DNA of 9,364 nucleotides, taken from contig SCPW01000289.1 in the NCBI GenBank assembly GCA_004298605.1, positions 1 to 9,364 on the forward strand, read 5' to 3'. Made by a program: the position numbers and the translations under genes. The notes beneath the pieces were generated by a model, which was not told the origin of the DNA, searched no databases, and saw only the letters and a program-made list of their open reading frames with translations. Below are positions 6,073 through 9,364 of this stretch, piece after piece (the stretch's first letter is position 1; the number at the start of each line of letters is the position of its first letter). Source of the DNA: Gallionella sp. (GTDB lineage Bacteria; Pseudomonadota; Gammaproteobacteria; Burkholderiales; Gallionellaceae).

Positions 6073-7083
6073 ATGTACGAACAATACTACGGCCTCAGCG
6101 CCAAACCGTTCCAACTGAGGCCGGACCCGGATTTCTTCTTTGGCAGCAAAGGGCATAAACGCGCCGCTGCCTACCTGGAATATGGCCTGTCTCAAGGGGA
6201 AGGCTTCATCGTCATCACGGGCGAAATCGGCGCGGGCAAAACCACCCTGGTGCGCAACCTTTTCCGCAACCTGCAATCGGAAAACATCGTGGCCGCGCAA
6301 ATAGCCAACACCTATCTGGACGCGGACGACACCCTGCGGATGGTGGCCGGCGCTTTTGGGCTCCCCTACGAAGACGCCACCAAAGCTGCCCTGCTGGCCA
6401 GGATCGAACAATTCCTCCGGCAGTGCGACCGCCAGGGAAAGCGCGCCCTCCTGGTGGTGGATGAGGCGCAGAACCTTACGCCGCGCACGATGGAAGAATT
6501 GAGGATGCTTTCAAATTTCCAGACCGCCGACAAATCCTTGCTGCAAACCTTCCTGCTCGGGCAACCCGAGTTCAGGAAAACGCTGCTTGGCGGGAATATG
6601 CAGCAATTGCAGCAAAGGGTGATTGCCACTTACCACCTGGGGCCGATGGACGCCGCGGAAACCGTATCCTATATCGAACACCGGCTGCATACTGCCGGAT
6701 GGCACGGCGACCCGGCTTTCAGCGAAGGCGCCTTTTCCGCCATCCATGCCTTCACGGGCGGCATTCCGCGAAAAATCAACACGCTGTGCGACCGCCTGCT
6801 GCTGATGGGCTACCTTGAAGAAATTCACGCCTTCGGAAGCGCCGAGGTCAATGAGGTGACCAGCGACATCCAGCAGGAATTTGTGCTTCCCGCCACAGAA
6901 GCGGAACCTCAAGCAACTTCCGGCAACACGCAAGCCGGGCAGGCGGAAGACGCCCCCGCCAAACTGGAAAACATGGACGGAAGGCTCGCCAAGATGGAGA
7001 ACTCCGTCATCACGGTGCTGGACCTGCTCAAGCAGGTTCTCTCTTTGCCCAGAGTCAACAAAGAACTTTCAAAAAGAAGGTAG
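6073..7083 (+). CDS. GspA/ExeA-like AAA ATPase, XrtA/PEP-CTERM-associated
   Basis: This 336-residue P-loop ATPase opens MYEQYYGLSAKPFQLRPDP, the hallmark start of the ExeA/GspA-like group and of the PEP-CTERM-locus ATPases. Walker A is GEIGAGKTT (50-58, Lys56). Walker B is LLVVDEAQNLT with Asp130 and Glu131. A sensor-like segment LLQTFLLGQPEF follows, and then the conserved GGIPRKINTLCDRLL block. From about 285 the sequence becomes Glu, Ala and Pro-rich and ends in a short probable coiled coil (LENMDGRLAKMENSVITVLDL). GGGAG (6061-6065) lies seven bases before the ATG. The stop is three bases from the next gene. GspA-type ATPases remodel peptidoglycan-spanning secretion assemblies; a like role in assembling the EPS exporter is inference. 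No transmembrane or peptidoglycan-binding domain is seen. Confidence 0.92.
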   Translation: MYEQYYGLSAKPFQLRPDPDFFFGSKGHKRAAAYLEYGLSQGEGFIVITGEIGAGKTTLVRNLFRNLQSENIVAAQIANTYLDADDTLRMVAGAFGLPYEDATKAALLARIEQFLRQCDRQGKRALLVVDEAQNLTPRTMEELRMLSNFQTADKSLLQTFLLGQPEFRKTLLGGNMQQLQQRVIATYHLGPMDAAETVSYIEHRLHTAGWHGDPAFSEGAFSAIHAFTGGIPRKINTLCDRLLLMGYLEEIHAFGSAEVNEVTSDIQQEFVLPATEAEPQATSGNTQAGQAEDAPAKLENMDGRLAKMENSVITVLDLLKQVLSLPRVNKELSKRR

Positions 7084-7086
7084 CAG

Positions 7087-8247
7087 ATGCATAAGCCCAC
7101 GTCAGGAGCACGCGCTCCGGACAGCATCCTTTGTGTCGTAGGTGCGCGTCCGAACTTCATGAAAATGGCTCCGATCATGGCGGCCTTGGGCGATCTCGAG
7201 CCGAAGCTGGCCGTAAGTCTGGTGCATACCGGGCAGCATTATGACGCGGCGATGAACCACCAGTATTTCGAGGCGCTCGGCATCCCGCAACCGGATACCA
7301 ATCTTGAGGTTGGCTCAGGCAGCCACGCCGTGCAAACTGCCGAAGTGATGCGCCGTTTCGAGCCTGTCCTGGACGCAAAACGGCCTTCGGCTGTGCTGGT
7401 GGTCGGCGATGTCAATTCCACGCTGGCCTGCGCGCTGGTGGCGGCGAAAAAAGGGATTCCGGTGATTCACGTCGAAGCCGGCCTGCGCAGCTTCGACCGC
7501 GCCATGCCGGAGGAAATCAACCGGATATTGACCGACCAGATTTCCGACCTCCTTTTCATCACCGAGCGCAGCGGTCGCGAAAATTTGCTGCGCGAAGGGA
7601 TAGCCGATTCGCGCATCCGGTTTGTCGGAAATGTCATGATCGACACCTTGCGCCGCAATCTGGAAAAAGCCGTGCCGGTAGCCGGAATCCTGAAAGACGC
7701 CTGCAGGGGAACGTTCCTGGACGGCCATGATGGATATGCCGTCCTCACCTTGCACCGCCCTTCCAATGTGGACGACCCCGACACCCTGCGCACGCTGCTT
7801 GAAACTGTCCTCAAGATCGGCGCCAGGCTGCCCGTCATCTTCCCGCTACACCCGCGCACCCGCGCCATGATCGAAAGATTTGGCTTTAACAAAATGCTGG
7901 ATGTCCATGAATTATTGCAACTACCTCCGATTGGTTACCTAGAAATGTTGGGGTTGATGAAAGATGCGCGGGTCGTGCTGACCGATTCGGGCGGCATCCA
8001 GGAAGAAACCACGGCACTTGGCGTGCCGTGCATCACGCTCAGGAACAACACCGAACGTCCGATCACGGTGGACGAAGGAACCAACACCATCGCCGGCCAG
8101 GATCCGGCGAAGATACTGGCGGCATTCGACGAAATCATGCGCGGCGGCGGCAAGGCAGGCAGGGTGCCCGAATTCTGGGATGGACAGGCTTCGGTCCGCA
8201 TTGCGGCGTCAATTCATGAATGGCTGAAAAATGGCTTGCGGGATTGA
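7087..8247 (+). CDS. wecB: UDP-N-acetylglucosamine 2-epimerase (non-hydrolysing)
   Basis: The enzyme interconverts UDP-GlcNAc and UDP-ManNAc in the cytoplasm, feeding ManNAc or ManNAcA into the polymer. The product is 386 residues, normal for the family. Motifs in order are VVGARPNFMKMAP (18-29), VVGDVNSTLA (Asp108), HVEAGLRS (Glu130), MPEEINR (Glu142), TLHRPSNVDD (His223), PLHPRT, then TDSGGIQEETTALGVPCITLR and the substrate-binding NNTERPITVDEGTN. The counterparts of E. coli WecB Asp95, Glu117, Glu131 and His213 are all present, so it should be active. AGAAGG (7075-7080) lies six bases before the ATG, and the gap to the ATPase stop is three bases. Residues 1-13 extend beyond the usual N-terminus. 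The symbol reflects the family; in this locus the enzyme serves EPS rather than enterobacterial common antigen. Confidence 0.95.
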   Translation: MHKPTSGARAPDSILCVVGARPNFMKMAPIMAALGDLEPKLAVSLVHTGQHYDAAMNHQYFEALGIPQPDTNLEVGSGSHAVQTAEVMRRFEPVLDAKRPSAVLVVGDVNSTLACALVAAKKGIPVIHVEAGLRSFDRAMPEEINRILTDQISDLLFITERSGRENLLREGIADSRIRFVGNVMIDTLRRNLEKAVPVAGILKDACRGTFLDGHDGYAVLTLHRPSNVDDPDTLRTLLETVLKIGARLPVIFPLHPRTRAMIERFGFNKMLDVHELLQLPPIGYLEMLGLMKDARVVLTDSGGIQEETTALGVPCITLRNNTERPITVDEGTNTIAGQDPAKILAAFDEIMRGGGKAGRVPEFWDGQASVRIAASIHEWLKNGLRD

Positions 8248-8252
8248 GCATC

Positions 8253-9131
8253 ATGCAGACCCCAGCCAGCAATGAGCAAAAGAACCCGGCGCCGATACGC
8301 AACGCGATGACCATCGACGTGGAAGATTACTTCCAGGTCTCGGCCTTCGCGCCCCATATCCCGCGCGAGCATTGGGACAGCTTGCCGTGCCGGGTGGAGC
8401 GCAACATCGCGCGCATCCTTGCCATGCTGGACGAACAGAATGTGCAGGCCACTTTTTTCACGCTGGGCTGGATCGCCAAGCGTTACCCGCAAATCGTCCG
8501 CCATATCGTCGATAACGGGCACGAACTGGCGAGCCACGGCTACTATCATTTTCGCGCCACGGACCAGAGCCCGGACGAATTCCGGTACGACATCACCCGC
8601 AGCAAAAAACTCCTGGAAGACCTCGGGGGCCAGCCGGTTATCGGCTACCGCGCCCCCAGCTTCTCGATCGGAAAAGACAATCTCTGGGCGCTGGATACCT
8701 TGCAGGAAGCGGGCTACCGTTACAGTTCGAGCATCTATCCGATACATCATGACCACTACGGTATGCCGGACGCGCCACGTTTCAAATTCCAGCCCAAGGG
8801 GCGGGGTGGCCTGGTCGAATTGCCCGCCACCACGGTGACGTTGTTTGGGCGCAATTTCCCCGCAAGCGGCGGCGGCTATTTCCGCCTGCTGCCGTACAAC
8901 TTTTCCCGCTGGCTGATGAGGCGTGTCAATCATGTCGATCAACAGCCCTGCATTTTTTATTTCCACCCTTGGGAAATCGACCACGAACAGCCCAGGCAAA
9001 GAAATATCGGCATGAAGACCCGCTTCCGCCATTATGTGAACCTGACCCGCACCGAGCCGCGCATCCGCTCATTGCTCCGTGATTTTCAATGGGGCCGCAT
9101 GGATCACATTTTCATGGGGGAAGAGCGGTGA
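8253..9131 (+). CDS. Polysaccharide deacetylase (NodB-like, DVED type), XrtA-associated
   Basis: A carbohydrate esterase family 4-like protein that should remove N-acetyl groups from the EPS or its precursor. From ATG 8253 it has 292 residues. Motif 1 is MTIDVEDYFQVSAF (Asp22, Glu24, Asp25), the variant seen in this subfamily in place of TFDDG. Motif 2 is HELASHGYYH (His90, Ser94, His95). Motif 3 is GYRAPSFSIG (Arg133). A late FYFHPWEID motif carries His238. No signal peptide is visible, so it may act in the cytoplasm or on the inner face of the membrane. The frame is open to ATG 8220 inside the epimerase gene, but that start has no Shine-Dalgarno, while 8253 has CGGGA nine bases upstream and lies five bases after the epimerase stop. 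Its end overlaps the next gene by four bases. Confidence 0.92.
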   Translation: MQTPASNEQKNPAPIRNAMTIDVEDYFQVSAFAPHIPREHWDSLPCRVERNIARILAMLDEQNVQATFFTLGWIAKRYPQIVRHIVDNGHELASHGYYHFRATDQSPDEFRYDITRSKKLLEDLGGQPVIGYRAPSFSIGKDNLWALDTLQEAGYRYSSSIYPIHHDHYGMPDAPRFKFQPKGRGGLVELPATTVTLFGRNFPASGGGYFRLLPYNFSRWLMRRVNHVDQQPCIFYFHPWEIDHEQPRQRNIGMKTRFRHYVNLTRTEPRIRSLLRDFQWGRMDHIFMGEER

Positions 9132-9364
9132 CATTTCTCCGGGCATTTGAAACTGAACCATCCGCCGCACCCCCCCGCATCACGATCAAACTGCTGGATC
9201 AAGCCGACTTCTGCAGATGGGACGCTTTTGTCGAAACCTGCCCGGAAGCCACGTTCTTCCATCGCGCGGGATGGAAAACCGTCATCGAGAAAGCCTTCGG
9301 CCATCGCACGCATTACCTGCTGGCGGGGCGGAACGGCGCTATCGCCGCCGTCCTGCCGCTCACG
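9128..9364 (+). CDS. FemAB-family XrtA/PEP-CTERM-associated protein, first 79 residues (runs off right edge)
   Basis: GTG 9128 overlaps the deacetylase stop as GTGA and is preceded by GGGGGAAGAG (9116-9125), so translation is probably coupled. The frame is open for 79 codons to the window end. After a variable head the sequence reads ITIKLLDQADFCRWDAFV, then PEATFFHRAGWKTVIEKAFG and THYLLAGRNGAIAAVLPL. This 'FFH-aGWk-viek-fGh' block is the recognisable N-terminus of the FemAB-like (GNAT-fold) proteins of exosortase loci. Classical FemAB enzymes add amino acids to peptidoglycan precursors; the substrate of this branch is not known to me. The C-terminal acyltransferase half is outside the window. 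Confidence 0.88.
   Translation, partial: MTFLRAFETEPSAAPPRITIKLLDQADFCRWDAFVETCPEATFFHRAGWKTVIEKAFGHRTHYLLAGRNGAIAAVLPLT

Noticed and set aside
8220..8252. Upstream deacetylase start at ATG 8220
   Set aside because: It has no Shine-Dalgarno and would overlap the epimerase by 28 bases; ATG 8253 has CGGGA at normal spacing.
1..9364. CRISPR array, insertion sequence, tRNA or rRNA
   Set aside because: I saw no regularly spaced repeats, transposase motifs, terminal inverted repeats or RNA-gene signatures on either strand.

Overview
The window is a gram-negative exopolysaccharide (EPS) biosynthesis and export locus of the type that accompanies the exosortase A (XrtA)/PEP-CTERM protein-sorting system. 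The genes are GC-rich, with Shine-Dalgarno starts (ATG and GTG) and close packing. The combination of families (short Wza-like lipoprotein, Wzz-like chain-length protein, separate tyrosine kinase, outer-membrane barrel, GspA/ExeA-like ATPase, UDP-GlcNAc 2-epimerase, DVED-type polysaccharide deacetylase, FemAB-like protein) is the one known from EPS-forming Betaproteobacteria. A betaproteobacterium, possibly of the Nitrosomonadales, is my inference. No 16S rRNA or other taxonomic marker is present.

Layout: a partial GAF-domain gene lies on the minus strand at the left edge (257 down to 1). A 424-bp AT-richer divergent region (258-681) follows and should hold the promoters of both directions. 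From 682 to the right edge everything is on the plus strand: export lipoprotein (682-1314); an unusual 450-bp gap with a strong hairpin (1315-1764); chain-length protein (1765-3309); a possible 25-codon leader ORF (3339-3416); tyrosine autokinase, which I start at GTG 3418; a 149-bp gap; outer-membrane barrel (4518-6059); ATPase (6073-7083); wecB-type epimerase (7087-8247); polysaccharide deacetylase, which I start at 8253; and the first 79 codons of a FemAB-family gene (9128 onward). From the barrel gene onward the spacings are 13, 3, 5 and -4 nt, so this part is almost certainly one operon.

How the genes fit together: the epimerase supplies UDP-ManNAc for the repeat unit. The inner-membrane chain-length protein and its cognate tyrosine kinase control polymerisation. 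The short lipoprotein and the barrel probably form the periplasmic/outer-membrane exit. The deacetylase modifies the polymer. The ATPase and FemAB-like proteins are system-associated parts of unclear biochemical role. Glycosyltransferases, flippase/polymerase and the exosortase itself are not in the window and would be expected further right.

This is a known type of locus rather than a new system. The less ordinary details are the leader ORF ending one base before the kinase start, a duplicated N-terminal motif in the kinase, the hairpin-bearing gap inside the gene run, a sigma-54-like site facing the GAF gene, and the pairing of a short Wza-like protein with a separate barrel.
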